A stretch of DNA of 64,000 nucleotides from Thermodesulfobacterium hydrogeniphilum (GCF_000746255.1 NZ_JQKW01000007.1:217672-281671); one strand, 5' to 3'; shown: positions 45,639-55,689, numbered from the stretch's first letter. Program-made: numbers and translations. The notes: generated by a model from the sequence alone, not told the origin.

Positions 45639-47912
45639 ATGCTAAAGCACTTTCTCATAAGGATCAATGGAATTGTTCAGGGAGTTGGTTTTCGTCCTTT
45701 TATCTATCGGTTAGCCTTTGAACACAACATAAAAGGATATGTACTAAATGATACAGAAGGAGTTACCATAGAAGCAGAGGCTGAAGAGGAAAATTTAAAC
45801 AAATTTGTAAAGGCAATAAAAGAAGAGTTTCCTCCTCTTGCTATTATTCAGGAGATAAAGATTGAAGAAAGACCCTTACAGGGTTATACCAGATTTTGGA
45901 TAGAAAAAAGTAGGAAAACTGACAAAAAAACAACCTTCCTTCCTCCTGACACAAACCTTTGCAAAGAGTGTCTAAAAGAGCTTTTTGATCCAAATGACAG
46001 GCGATATCATTATCCTTTTATAGTCTGCACTCATTGCGGACCACGATTCAGTATTGTTAAAGATATTCCCTATGATAGGGAAAACACTTCTATGGCTCCT
46101 TTTCCCATGTGTTCAGAGTGTAAGAAAGAGTATGAAGATCCTTTTAATCGTCGTTTTCACACTCAGCCCACAGCCTGTCCAGCTTGTGGTCCCCATCTTT
46201 TTTTATATAAAAATGATAAAACATTAATTTCTGAAGATACTGATGAAATCGTGCAAAAGACTTATGAACTTCTTAAAGCAGGTTGTATTGTAGCTATAAA
46301 AGGTGTGGGAGGTTTTCATTTAGCCTGTGATGCTACAAATGACGAAGCTGTTTTTAGACTCAGGGAGAGAAAAAGAAGACCTTTTAAACCCTTTGCTTTA
46401 ATGACAGGAAGTATTGAAAAAATAGAAGAATTTTTATATGTTTCACCTAAGGAAAAGGAACTTCTTCTTTCAAAAGAGAGACCTATTGTTATTTTAAAAG
46501 AGAAAAAAAAGCTTGTAAGCCGTTATATAGCTCCTTACCTTACCTATATCGGTATTATGCTTCCTTATACTCCTTTCCAGTATATGCTTTTTTCTCTGGA
46601 TAAAGATTTGATTCTGGTTATGACAAGTGGAAATCTCTCTGATGAGCCTATATGTTTTAAAGATGAGGAGGCTTTTGAGAGACTTAAAGATATTGCTGAT
46701 TATTTTGTAACCTATAATAGGGAAATTGTAGCTCATAGTGATGATAGTGTAATGTTTGTTTTAGATGAAACACCTTTTTTTATTCGTCGTTCTAAGGGTT
46801 TTGTTCCTGCTCCTTTTTTAATGAAAAAAAAGACCCCTGTGCATTTATTTGCTTCTGGTGCAGATCTTAAAAATTCCTTTGCTATTGCTAAGGATAACAT
46901 TGTTATTTTGAGCCAGTATCTTGGGGATTTAGAATCCTTTATTACTCAAAAAGTTTATAAAGAGGCGGTAGCACATTTTTTAAAGGTTTTTGATGTTCAT
47001 CCAGAGGTTTTTATTTCGGATATGCATCCTAATTATTTCACTACTTATCTTGCTGATGAGCTTGCAGAAGATAAAAGACGCTTAAAGGTTCAACACCACC
47101 ATGCTCATATAGTTTCGGTTATGGCTGAGCACAATTTAAAAGAGCCTGTAATTGGCATTGCTTTTGATGGAACAGGTTTTGGGATAGATCGCAAAATTTG
47201 GGGAAGTGAGTTTTTAATTGCTGATAGAAAAGGATTTAAAAGGGTTGCGCATTTTTCCTATTTTATGCTTCCTGGTGGAGAAAAGGCTATAAAAGAAGTA
47301 TGGCGTATAGGCCTTTCTCTTCTTTATCAGGCAGGAATTTCTCTGGATTATTTATTACTTAAGGAAAAATACCCTGTAGATATAATTTTACAAATGCTAC
47401 AGAAGAGATTAAACTCTCCTGAAGCTTGTAGTATTGGAAGGATTTTTGATGGAGTATCTGCTATTCTTGGAATTGCCGAGGTTATTAGCACAGAGGCAGA
47501 AGCAGCTCAAAAACTTGAAGAGGAATCCCTAAAAACACAAAAATTTCAGAAAATAGAAGTGCCCTTTGAAGAAAAAGGGGAAGAGATAATAATTTCTACA
47601 GAGGAGCTTATAAAGAAATTAATAGAACTAAAAGATAAAGATGTTCCCACTTCTGAAATTGCTCTTTCCTTTCATCAGGCTTTAATAGAAGTTAGTTTCA
47701 AAGTGGTGGAAAGACTAAAAGAAATCTACGGAATTAAAAAAGTAATATTAAGTGGAGGGGCTTTTCAAAATAGAGTGCTTTTAAAAGGGTTGTGGGAGAA
47801 GTTTAAAAAAGCTGGTTTTGAGGTCTTTTTACCTCAGAAAGTGCCTTTAAATGATGGAGGTATAGCCTTAGGGCAAATTATTGTTGGACAGGAGAAAATT
47901 TCAAATGAATAA
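45639..47912 (+). CDS. hypF: Carbamoyltransferase HypF ([NiFe] hydrogenase maturation)
   Basis: 757 residues with all domains: acylphosphatase (about 1-90, RINGIVQGVGFRPFIYRLA), two zinc fingers (CKECLKELFDPNDRRYHYPFIVCTHCGPRFS and CSECKKEYEDPFNRRFHTQPTACPACGP), YrdC-like (AIKGVGGFHLACDATND), and a Kae1-like C-terminal half with QHHHAHIVSVMAEH and VILSGGAFQNRVLL. It activates carbamoyl phosphate and transfers the carbamoyl group to HypE for the cyanide ligands. No other hyp or hydrogenase genes are here, so the locus is split. Confidence 0.98.
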   Translation: MLKHFLIRINGIVQGVGFRPFIYRLAFEHNIKGYVLNDTEGVTIEAEAEEENLNKFVKAIKEEFPPLAIIQEIKIEERPLQGYTRFWIEKSRKTDKKTTFLPPDTNLCKECLKELFDPNDRRYHYPFIVCTHCGPRFSIVKDIPYDRENTSMAPFPMCSECKKEYEDPFNRRFHTQPTACPACGPHLFLYKNDKTLISEDTDEIVQKTYELLKAGCIVAIKGVGGFHLACDATNDEAVFRLRERKRRPFKPFALMTGSIEKIEEFLYVSPKEKELLLSKERPIVILKEKKKLVSRYIAPYLTYIGIMLPYTPFQYMLFSLDKDLILVMTSGNLSDEPICFKDEEAFERLKDIADYFVTYNREIVAHSDDSVMFVLDETPFFIRRSKGFVPAPFLMKKKTPVHLFASGADLKNSFAIAKDNIVILSQYLGDLESFITQKVYKEAVAHFLKVFDVHPEVFISDMHPNYFTTYLADELAEDKRRLKVQHHHAHIVSVMAEHNLKEPVIGIAFDGTGFGIDRKIWGSEFLIADRKGFKRVAHFSYFMLPGGEKAIKEVWRIGLSLLYQAGISLDYLLLKEKYPVDIILQMLQKRLNSPEACSIGRIFDGVSAILGIAEVISTEAEAAQKLEEESLKTQKFQKIEVPFEEKGEEIIISTEELIKKLIELKDKDVPTSEIALSFHQALIEVSFKVVERLKEIYGIKKVILSGGAFQNRVLLKGLWEKFKKAGFEVFLPQKVPLNDGGIALGQIIVGQEKISNE

Positions 47913-47943
47913 GATATTTATATTATGAAAATTTGTGGCGTAT

Positions 47944-49491
47944 TTACAGGTTTTTCCCCAATCCTCCGCCTCCAGGAGTTAATATGAGAAGCTTATCCCC
48001 TAAGGAAACCTTGAGATTTACTTTTCCAGCTAATTGCATCTTTTCACCGCTTTTTTTTATAAACCAGTTTTCACCTTTACTTCCTGCTTCACCTTCTTGC
48101 AATCCATAAGGAGCATATTTTCTTCTTTCTGTTAAAAGGGTAACAGTTACATCGCAAAGGAATTTATATTCCCTTATCAAGCCCTCTCCCCCTTTATATT
48201 TCCCTTTTCCTCCTGAGCCTTTCCGTAGCGAATATCTTTCTATTAGCATAGGATATTCATGTTCCAGAGCTTCAATTGGAGTATTTAAAGTGTTGGTCAT
48301 GTGGGTATGTACTCCGCTAAGACCATCTTTTCCTGGTCTTGCTCCCATACCTCCGCCAATAGTTTCATAATAAGCAAAATTGTCATTTCCTATAGCTATA
48401 TTATTCATAGAACCACAGCTTGCAGCAGGAATTAATTCTGGTAAAGCTTGCGAAAGAGCACCTAAAAGAGTATCTACTATTCTTTGAGAAGTTTCTACAT
48501 TTCCAGCAGCAACAGCAGCAGGATAAACTGCATCTACAATGGTTCCTTTTTCTGTTAAAATTTCTATAGGTCTAAAACACCCTTGATTAAAAGGATATTC
48601 TCCAAGAGTGTTTAAAAGGCATAAAAAAACATAATAAACTGCAGCCTGTGTAACAGCTCTTGGTGCATTTACACAACCTTTAACCTGAGAAGCACTTTTC
48701 CTAAAATCAACTACAACTTTTTTATTTCTAAAACTCACTTTTACATGAATAGGAATATCTTCTATTCCGCATCCATCATCATCCAGGTAATCTGTAAACT
48801 CATAAGAACCCTTTGGAACTTTTTCAAGAAGGTTTTCCATAGCTTTTTGAGAATAATTTTTAAGAGCTTCAGCCATATTAAAAAGCTTTTCTAAACCATA
48901 TTTTTGATGCATTTCCTGAAGTCTTTTTTCTCCTCTTATTAAAGAAGCTATTTGAGCTTTAAAATCTCCCTGTCTTTCCTGAGGATTGCGAAGTTTTTTA
49001 AGTAAATTATTAAAAAAACTCTCCTCCAAGTTTTCTTCTTTAAAAAGATAGGTTGGTTCAATTCTTATTCCTTCTTCATCAATATGAGTTGATACAGCCA
49101 TTGATCCTGCAAATTTTCCACCTATATCAGCATGATGGGCTCTGGTGATAAGAAAAAAAGCAAGCTTGTTTTCCAGAAAAACAGGTTTAATAAGGGTAAT
49201 ATCAGGAAGATGCGTCCCTCCACAAAAAGGATCATTGGTAATAATAATATCTCCAGGCTTCCAGTCGAATCTGGGAAGAACCTCTTTCATAGTTTCAGGC
49301 ATAGCTCCAAGATGCACAGGAATATGAGAAGCCTGAGCCACAAGTTCTCCTTTGAAATCAAAAATGGCACAGGAAAAATCGCATCTTTCTCTGATATTAG
49401 GAGAAAAAGAGGAACGCCTCAAGACAATTCCCATTTCTTCTGCTACTGCTGAAAAAAGCTTGTTAAAAATTTCAAGTTCAATAGCCCTCAT
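47944..49491 (-). CDS. hyuB: Hydantoinase B/oxoprolinase-family subunit
   Basis: 515 residues. LFSAVAEEMGIVLRRSSFSPNIRERCDFSCAIFD, AHIPVHLGAMPETMKEVL, GDIIITNDPFCGGTHLPDITLIKPVF, THMTNTLNTPIEALEHEYPMLIERYSLRKGSGGKGKYKGGEGLIREY and LLTPGGGGLGK are characteristic. With HyuA it forms ATP-dependent amide-ring hydrolases (N-methylhydantoin, 5-oxoproline) or acetone carboxylase-like enzymes; the substrate cannot be fixed. Its start overlaps hyuA by 4 bp. Confidence 0.93.
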   Translation of the reverse strand: MRAIELEIFNKLFSAVAEEMGIVLRRSSFSPNIRERCDFSCAIFDFKGELVAQASHIPVHLGAMPETMKEVLPRFDWKPGDIIITNDPFCGGTHLPDITLIKPVFLENKLAFFLITRAHHADIGGKFAGSMAVSTHIDEEGIRIEPTYLFKEENLEESFFNNLLKKLRNPQERQGDFKAQIASLIRGEKRLQEMHQKYGLEKLFNMAEALKNYSQKAMENLLEKVPKGSYEFTDYLDDDGCGIEDIPIHVKVSFRNKKVVVDFRKSASQVKGCVNAPRAVTQAAVYYVFLCLLNTLGEYPFNQGCFRPIEILTEKGTIVDAVYPAAVAAGNVETSQRIVDTLLGALSQALPELIPAASCGSMNNIAIGNDNFAYYETIGGGMGARPGKDGLSGVHTHMTNTLNTPIEALEHEYPMLIERYSLRKGSGGKGKYKGGEGLIREYKFLCDVTVTLLTERRKYAPYGLQEGEAGSKGENWFIKKSGEKMQLAGKVNLKVSLGDKLLILTPGGGGLGKNL

Positions 49492-51437
49492 AATATTTCC
49501 AGCACCAAAGTATAATTTTCTTTTACCTTTACTATAAATTCAGGTTCAACCCAAACTGTAGTAAAATTTTCTAAAATTATAGCAGGTCCTTTAAAGCTAT
49601 CTCCTATTTTTAAGCTATTCCAGTCTATCACTGGCACTTCTATAAAACCTTTTTCAGTAAATACCTTAGTCTGCTTGAGATGATATTTTTCTTCTCCTTT
49701 TTCTATCTTCCAAGAATTTTCAGCATATTTTCCTCTGATTCTCACTCTTAGAGTAATAACTTCAACGGGAAAATCCTTAGAAAGATAACCAAACTGCTTA
49801 AGATGCTCTTTTTCAAAAAGGTCTATATAGTTTTCAGTAAAAGGTATAGTTAATTCAAAGCCCTGTCCTTTATATCTCATATCAAGAAAAATTTCCGTAT
49901 CAAAATCCTGCGGATCAAAACCAATATTTTTAATATAACTTTGTGCTTCTGCAGTTAAAATTTTTATAAAATCATGGAGTTTTTTCTTTTTTTCTGCTTT
50001 AATCCAGATAGTGCGGGAGAAATCTTTTATAGGAGGAGAAACAAGTAGTCCAAAAGCTGAAAAACTTCCTGCAAGCTTGGGTATGATTACTTTTTTAATA
50101 CCCAGTTCCTTAGCTAATGTGCTGGCATGAAGTCCTCCTGCTCCTCCAAAACAAAATAAAGCAAATTCCTGAGGATCATATCCTCTTTCTAAGGAAACTT
50201 TTCTTAAAGCTCTACACATATTGATATTAGCTACCTGAATAATTCCAAGAGCAGTTTCTTCAAGTCCAAGATTTAGTTTTTTAGCTAATTCAAAAATAGC
50301 TTTTTCAGATCTTTCTTTTTGAAGAGAAAAACGTCCACCCAGGAAAGCTTCAGGAAGTATTCTTCCAAGAATTAAATTAGCATCTGTAACAGTAGGTTTA
50401 TTTCCCTTTCCATAGCAGGCTGGACCTGGATCTGCTCCTGCACTTTCAGGACCTACTTTTAAAGCACCACCTGTATCAATATAAGCAATAGAGCCTCCTC
50501 CAGCTCCAACAGTGTGTATATCAATAACAGGAATACTTAAAGGATATCCATCTATCATATATTCTTTGGTAAAAGGGATTTTATCATCCACCAGACAAAC
50601 ATCAGTGGAAGTGCCTCCCATATCAAAAGTAATAATTTTATTTTCTTCCAGATTTTTAGCCCAGATATAAGCTCCTGCTACTCCTCCAGCAGGTCCTGAA
50701 AGGATAGTATGACAGGCAAATCTGGAAGCTTCTTCTGCTGTAAGCCATCCTCCATTAGATTGCTGAATATAAATTTTTATATTTGAAAGTTTCTTCTTTA
50801 GCCTATTTAAATATCTTCCCATCACAGGGCTTAAATAGGCATTTATAGCGGTGGTAGAGGCTCTTTCATATTCCCTGAATTCAGGCAAAATTTCTGAAGA
50901 AATGCTAATAGGTAAATTAAGAGACAAAAAAGCCTTTTTTAAACGAATTTCATGCTCTGGATAAAGGTAAGAATGCAAGAGACATACAGCTACGGATTTT
51001 ATATCCTTTTCTTTCAGCCAGTTTAAACATCTTTGTATTTCAGAATCTTTAAGAGGTTTTAAAATTTCTCCTTTAGCATTAATTCTTTCTTCTATTCCAA
51101 AACAATTTTCCTGAGAAACTATAGGAGCGGGTTTTTCTACAAAAAAGTCGTAAAGAGAAGGACGATTCTGTCTTCCTATAAAAATTATATCTTCAAAACC
51201 AGAAGTAGTTATAAAGGCAATTTTAGCTCCTTTTCTTTCTAAAAAGGCATTGGTTCCTACAGTGCTTCCGTGAATAAGAGTCTCTATTTTTAAAGATGGG
51301 TCTATTCTGGAAATACCTTCCAAGATAGCTAAGGATGGATCAGAAGGAGTAGAAAAGACTTTATCACTTTTAAGGATGTTATTTTCTAAATAAACTATAT
51401 CTGTAAAAGTTCCACCTGTATCAATAGCAACTCGCAT
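49488..51437 (-). CDS. hyuA: Hydantoinase A/oxoprolinase-family subunit
   Basis: 649 residues. The ASKHA-type ATP site RVAIDTGGTFTDIVYLE, TLIHGSTVGTNAFLERKGAKIAFITTSGFEDIIFIGRQ, SEILPEFREYERASTTAINAYLSPVMGRYL, LSGPAGGVAGA and ITFDMGGTSTDVCLV are diagnostic. It phosphorylates the cyclic amide before hydrolysis. No ATP-dependent partner of the acetone carboxylase gamma type is nearby. It overlaps the DUF488 gene by 43 bp. Confidence 0.94.
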   Translation of the reverse strand: MRVAIDTGGTFTDIVYLENNILKSDKVFSTPSDPSLAILEGISRIDPSLKIETLIHGSTVGTNAFLERKGAKIAFITTSGFEDIIFIGRQNRPSLYDFFVEKPAPIVSQENCFGIEERINAKGEILKPLKDSEIQRCLNWLKEKDIKSVAVCLLHSYLYPEHEIRLKKAFLSLNLPISISSEILPEFREYERASTTAINAYLSPVMGRYLNRLKKKLSNIKIYIQQSNGGWLTAEEASRFACHTILSGPAGGVAGAYIWAKNLEENKIITFDMGGTSTDVCLVDDKIPFTKEYMIDGYPLSIPVIDIHTVGAGGGSIAYIDTGGALKVGPESAGADPGPACYGKGNKPTVTDANLILGRILPEAFLGGRFSLQKERSEKAIFELAKKLNLGLEETALGIIQVANINMCRALRKVSLERGYDPQEFALFCFGGAGGLHASTLAKELGIKKVIIPKLAGSFSAFGLLVSPPIKDFSRTIWIKAEKKKKLHDFIKILTAEAQSYIKNIGFDPQDFDTEIFLDMRYKGQGFELTIPFTENYIDLFEKEHLKQFGYLSKDFPVEVITLRVRIRGKYAENSWKIEKGEEKYHLKQTKVFTEKGFIEVPVIDWNSLKIGDSFKGPAIILENFTTVWVEPEFIVKVKENYTLVLEIL

Positions 51438-51865
51438 AGATTTTTACTCTTAGATTTCCAATTTTTATCTTTTTCAATTATATGTAAAACTTCTATTCCT
51501 TTTTCTTCTAAAATTTTTGCAATAAATCTTCTATGGCATTTCCAGGGAAATTTTTCTGCACATATAATACAGGTAAGTTTAATTTTGGCAAGATCTATCA
51601 GCTCCTGCAAAGCATTTTTAAATTCTTCTGTTTCCATATATTTTTCATATCCCTCTTTTCTATATCCTCCAAGTTTTTCAAAATGGAAATATTCTATCCC
51701 TTTTGTTTCTAAGAATTTTTTAAGGTTTTCTTTTTTTAAATGAGGAAATCTTTGAGATCCTGGCCATCTTCTTACATCTGCTACAGCTTCAATTTGATAA
51801 GATTTTAAAATTTCCAGAAATTCCTCTATACTCCGATTAGAAGTTCCCAGGGTATAAATCCGCAT
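51395..51865 (-). CDS. DUF488-family protein
   Basis: 156 residues. MRIYTLGTSNRSIEEFLEILKSYQIEAVADVRRWPGSQRFPHLKKENLKKFL and the conserved LTCIICAEKFPWKCHRRFIAKIL are the DUF488 signature, including the Cys-His-Arg cluster. Function unknown. It begins 5 bp after the flavin reductase and ends within hyuA, so it belongs to the hyu transcript. Confidence 0.9.
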   Translation of the reverse strand: MRIYTLGTSNRSIEEFLEILKSYQIEAVADVRRWPGSQRFPHLKKENLKKFLETKGIEYFHFEKLGGYRKEGYEKYMETEEFKNALQELIDLAKIKLTCIICAEKFPWKCHRRFIAKILEEKGIEVLHIIEKDKNWKSKSKNLCELLLIQVELLQI

Positions 51866-51870
51866 TTATA

Positions 51871-52386
51871 TTATTTGAGAAACCGCAGTTTTTTAGAAGG
51901 AAAGGCAAAGGCTTTTCCACTTTTATGAAGAGGAACTTTCCAGAATTCTTTATATCCGTATTCATCAAAATTTTGGGCTTTCCAATGTTTTACCTCTCCT
52001 ATGTAAAACATAACTTCTCCAATTTCTACATCTTTTATAACTTTACATTCTAAATTGGCTAAGGCTCCCTCTATAAGAGGAACACTTAAAGCTTTTCCAG
52101 ATTTAAACTTTATATTAAAAGTTTCAGCTTTGTTAATTTCCTTTCCACTTGAGGTGCCAACTTTCCATATTAAATCTAAATCCTCAACTATGTTAACAGA
52201 AAATTGTTTGTATTTCTGAATCAACTCATAAGTATAATGCCCTTTATCACAGGCAAATCCAAGAGCAGAAATATCCTCAGCAATAGGGGTGATCCATGAA
52301 CAAGCCATAAAATTGATTTCTTTATTAGTATCTCCACTTCCTATAATTGCAACAGGTCTGGGATGTAAGGTTCTATAAAATTTCAT
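51871..52386 (-). CDS. Flavin reductase-like FMN-binding protein
   Basis: 171 residues. HPRPVAIIGSGDTNKEINFMACSWITPIAEDISALGFACDKGHYTYELIQKYKQFSVNIVED is the split-barrel FMN-binding fold of the flavin reductase/DIM6 family; PLIEGALANLECKVI continues it. Such proteins reduce flavins or act in anaerobes as NADH-flavin oxidoreductases. First gene of the minus-strand hyu operon, behind AGGAGG. Confidence 0.88.
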   Translation of the reverse strand: MKFYRTLHPRPVAIIGSGDTNKEINFMACSWITPIAEDISALGFACDKGHYTYELIQKYKQFSVNIVEDLDLIWKVGTSSGKEINKAETFNIKFKSGKALSVPLIEGALANLECKVIKDVEIGEVMFYIGEVKHWKAQNFDEYGYKEFWKVPLHKSGKAFAFPSKKLRFLK

Positions 52387-52424
52387 AAAAAACCTCCTCT
52401 ATTAAGGATTTCATATAAAATATT

Positions 52425-52453
52425 TTAATAACTAATTTTAAAATTACTACCAA
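52425..52453 (-). promoter_or_regulatory. Candidate promoter for the flavin reductase-hyu operon
   Basis: Minus strand TTGGTA (52448-52453), 17-bp spacer, TATTAA (52425-52430), 39 bp before the start. Confidence 0.35.
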
Positions 52454-52583
52454 AAATTAATTGATAAATTTAATATAAAATAAACCTTGCCAAATTTTTT
52501 AATATTTAAAGGTCTAAACCCAAAGGTTGATAATTAAAGATTAATATTTAAAATTTTTTTAAATTAAACATAACTAAATAAGT

Positions 52584-52612
52584 TTGTATTTTTAAATTAC
52601 AATATTTATAGG
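52584..52612 (+). promoter_or_regulatory. Candidate promoter for the sugar ABC operon
   Basis: TTGTAT (52584-52589), 17-bp spacer, TATAGG (52607-52612). The surrounding 311-bp gap (52387-52697) is otherwise very AT-rich; a 24-codon ORF at 52618 is too short to support. Confidence 0.35.
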
Positions 52613-52697
52613 TTGTAATGAGAATACTCGAGAAATTTATCCTCAGCAAGCAGTATCTAAAGTTTTTAAAAATTTTATTAAGCTTAAGATAATTAAA

Positions 52698-53987
52698 TTG
52701 AAAGGAAAAATTTTTAAAAAATTAATTCTTTTGATATTTCTTTTTCTTCTTTTAGGGTGTCAAGGTAAAAAGAAAAATGAAATAACTTTTATGGTAGGTG
52801 GAGCTCCTAATGAGGTTGCTTTCTGGAATAAACTTGCTAAAGAGTTTGAAAAAGAAACAGGTATTAAAGTTGAAATTTTAAAACAACCTGCAGATACAGA
52901 ACAAAGAAGACAAGGTTTAGTAATAGCTTTAACTTCTAAAAATAAAGATCCAGATGTCTTTTTAATGGATGTGGTCTGGATTCCTCAATTTGCAGCTTCC
53001 CATTGGTTAGAACCTTTAAATTCTTATTTAAAAAGAGACTCCCAGATTTTAAAAGGATTTTTTAAAAATGTAATTAAAACTGTAGATGTATATCACCAAA
53101 ATATTATAGCTCTTCCTGTTTACATAGACGGTGGGATTTTATATTATAGGAAAGATCTTCTTCAAAAAGCTGGATTTAAAAATCCCCCTCAAACCTGGGA
53201 AGATTTAGTTGATTACTCTTTGAAAATTCAAAGAATTATTAAAAAAGAAAATCCAGATTTTTATGGTTTTGTGTGGCAGGGAGCTCAGTATGAGGGCTTG
53301 GTTTGTAATTTTTTAGAAATAGCCACTTCTAATAAGGGAGGAATTTTTTTTAAAAATGGTAGAATTATTTTAAATATTCCTCAAAATATAAAAGCTCTGG
53401 AATTTATGAAAGATCTTATTCATAAGTATAAAATTTCTCCCCCTAATACTTTTACTGAGATGAAAGAAGAGGAAACAAGAATATTTTTTCAAAAAGGAAA
53501 TGCTTTGTTTGAAAGAAACTGGCCTTATGCCTGGATGCTCCACCAAGCCCAAAATTCTCCTGTTAAAAATAAAATAGATATTACGGAACTACCTCATTTT
53601 AAAGGTGGTAAAAGTACCTCAGCACTTGGAGGCTGGCATATAGGAATTTCAAAATATTCTGATAATAAAAAAGCAAGTTGGAAATTTGTAAAATTTGTTA
53701 CTTCTTATAAAGTTCAAAAAGAATTAGCCTTAAATTTAGGCTGGAATCCTGCCAGAACTGATGTTTATAAGGATAAAGAGATTTTAAAAACTTTACCACA
53801 TTTTAAAAAACTTAGGGTTATTTTTAATAATCTTGTACCAAGACCAAAAGTCCCTTATTATCCTTTAATTTCAGAGACTTTACAAAGATATATAAATGGA
53901 GCACTGGCAGGTAAAATAGAACCTGCTAAAGCCTTGGCTCAGGCAGAAAAAGAAATTAATCTTATAGTAAACAGATATGAAAAATGA
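52698..53987 (+). CDS. Sugar ABC transporter substrate-binding lipoprotein
   Basis: 429 residues from a TTG start. The signal peptide KKLILLIFLFLLLGC ends in a lipobox (LLGC), so the mature protein is a lipoprotein. ITFMVGGAPNEVAFWNKLAKEFEKETGIKVEIL, DVFLMDVVWIPQFAASHWLEPL, PVYIDGGILYYRKDLLQKAGFKNPPQTWEDL and GGWHIGISKYSDNKKASWKFVKFV are typical of the MalE/trehalose-type family 1 binding proteins. It delivers sugar to the two downstream permeases. The TTG start lacks a strong ribosome site. Confidence 0.93.
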   Translation: MKGKIFKKLILLIFLFLLLGCQGKKKNEITFMVGGAPNEVAFWNKLAKEFEKETGIKVEILKQPADTEQRRQGLVIALTSKNKDPDVFLMDVVWIPQFAASHWLEPLNSYLKRDSQILKGFFKNVIKTVDVYHQNIIALPVYIDGGILYYRKDLLQKAGFKNPPQTWEDLVDYSLKIQRIIKKENPDFYGFVWQGAQYEGLVCNFLEIATSNKGGIFFKNGRIILNIPQNIKALEFMKDLIHKYKISPPNTFTEMKEEETRIFFQKGNALFERNWPYAWMLHQAQNSPVKNKIDITELPHFKGGKSTSALGGWHIGISKYSDNKKASWKFVKFVTSYKVQKELALNLGWNPARTDVYKDKEILKTLPHFKKLRVIFNNLVPRPKVPYYPLISETLQRYINGALAGKIEPAKALAQAEKEINLIVNRYEK

Positions 53988-54865
53988 AAACATATTATAA
54001 AAGCGAAATTAAAACAGCTTTAATATTTTTAACTCCTCTTGCAATTTTTATTCTACTTTTTGTTTTTATTCCTATAATAGCAACTTTTATAAATAGCTTT
54101 TTTAAAGATATTACTTTTTTAAATAAAAAATTTATCTTTCTTCAAAACTACTTTTATCTTTTTAAAGACGCTGGTTTCTGGCAATCTTTAAGATTTACAT
54201 TGCTTTTTATTATAGTATCAGTACCAGCTGAAATTATTTTAGGACTTATTTTTGCTTTAATTTTAAATTATAATATTCCTTATAGAGGTTTTATAAGAGT
54301 TTGTGTGCTTTTACCTTGGGTAATTCCTGCGGTAGTTTCTGCCAGATTGTGGGAGTTAATCTATAATTACAGCTATGGATTAGCCAATTTTTTGTTTTTA
54401 AAAACTGGATTAATAAACGAGCCTGTTAACTGGCTTGAAACTGGTTTTTCTGCTTTTTTTGCTCTTATAGTTGCTGATGTATGGAAGACCACCCCTTTTG
54501 TAGCTATCATCTTACTTGCAGGGCTTCAAGCTATACCACAAGAAATCTATTTTCAGGCTATGATAGACCGAGCTAATGTCTGGCAAAGATTTTCAAAAAT
54601 AACTCTACCGCTTTTAAAACCTATTCTTATTATTGCTTTGCTTTTTAGAACCATTGATGCTATACGTATTTTTGATCTGGTTTATGTGCTTACCAAAGGA
54701 GGACCTGGAGGATCCACTACTTCCCTTTCTCTTTATGCTTATAAATACTTTCTATCTGGAGACTTTGGATACGCTTCTTCTATCTCTATTATTCTTTTTC
54801 TTATTTCCTTTATTATATCCTTACTTTACATAAAATTTGGGAAATTTGAACAGGAAATTTTATGA
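53984..54865 (+). CDS. Sugar ABC transporter permease (MalF/UgpA type)
   Basis: 293 residues, about six membrane helices. The EAA-loop for ATPase contact is MIDRANVWQRFSKITLPLLKP (about 195-215), slightly degenerate (R for G). LRFTLLFIIVSVPAEIILGLIFALIL is the core permease region. It overlaps the binding-protein gene by 4 bp and the next permease by 4 bp. Confidence 0.94.
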   Translation: MKTYYKSEIKTALIFLTPLAIFILLFVFIPIIATFINSFFKDITFLNKKFIFLQNYFYLFKDAGFWQSLRFTLLFIIVSVPAEIILGLIFALILNYNIPYRGFIRVCVLLPWVIPAVVSARLWELIYNYSYGLANFLFLKTGLINEPVNWLETGFSAFFALIVADVWKTTPFVAIILLAGLQAIPQEIYFQAMIDRANVWQRFSKITLPLLKPILIIALLFRTIDAIRIFDLVYVLTKGGPGGSTTSLSLYAYKYFLSGDFGYASSISIILFLISFIISLLYIKFGKFEQEIL

Positions 54866-55689
54866 GAGAAGAAAAATTTGTTAAATTTTTATTTGTTATT
54901 ACTGCTGTTTCAATTCTATCTTTTTGTCTTATGCCTTTTTTCTATATGCTTGTGATAAGTTTTAGCACCAGCTGGGATATTACTTCTTTAGATAAAATTA
55001 GATTTTCTTTTTCAAATTATATAGAAATTTTAAAAGATCCATCGTTACATTGTTTAGATTACATTAAAAATAGCTTAATAATTTCAGCAGTAAGTTCTTT
55101 CATATCTGTTTTTATTGCTTCTCTTGGAGCTTATGCCATTTCAAGATTGGATTTTCCTTTTAAATTTTTTCTTCTGCTTTTTATTCTTGCTTCTTCTATG
55201 TTCCCTCAAATAACCATTGTAGGATATCTCTTTAAATTTATGAATAAACTGCACCTTATAAACACTTATTTAGCTTTGATTTTTCCTTATATAGCCTGGA
55301 CTTTGCCTTTGTCTCTTTGGATTATGGTAAGCTATTTTTCAAAAATTCCAAAGGAACTTGATAAAGCTGCTCTAATAGACGGATGTAATTGGTTTCAGAT
55401 TTTTATAAAAATTATTTTACCTTTATCCAAGCCAGGTTTTATATCTGCAGGTTTACTTTCTTTTTTATTTGCTTTTAATGAATTTTTATTTGCTTTAATG
55501 CTTACTATTGATTATCACGCCAGAACTGTTCCTGTAGGAGTAGCCTTATTTCAAGGGCTTCATGGAGAATTACCTTGGGGAAGTATAATGGCTTTTTCTA
55601 TACTATCTTTAATTCCTGTGATTTTAATTACGCTTATTTTCCAGAGATATATTATTCAGGGGCTAACCAGAGGAGGACTTAAAGAATGA
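54862..55689 (+). CDS. Sugar ABC transporter permease (MalG/UgpE type)
   Basis: 275 residues, about six helices. The EAA loop is ELDKAALIDGCNWFQIFIKIILPLSKPG, canonical. NSLIISAVSSFISVFIASLGAYAISRLDFPFK is typical MalG. Pairs with the previous permease. Overlaps both neighbours by 4 bp. Confidence 0.95.
   Translation: MREEKFVKFLFVITAVSILSFCLMPFFYMLVISFSTSWDITSLDKIRFSFSNYIEILKDPSLHCLDYIKNSLIISAVSSFISVFIASLGAYAISRLDFPFKFFLLLFILASSMFPQITIVGYLFKFMNKLHLINTYLALIFPYIAWTLPLSLWIMVSYFSKIPKELDKAALIDGCNWFQIFIKIILPLSKPGFISAGLLSFLFAFNEFLFALMLTIDYHARTVPVGVALFQGLHGELPWGSIMAFSILSLIPVILITLIFQRYIIQGLTRGGLKE

Noticed and set aside
49132..49537. Three short plus-strand frames inside hyuB/hyuA
   Set aside because: They overlap one another and conserved hydantoinase coding sequence on the other strand.
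52618..52692. 24-codon ORF before the sugar ABC operon
   Set aside because: No ribosome site, no family, overlaps the probable leader.
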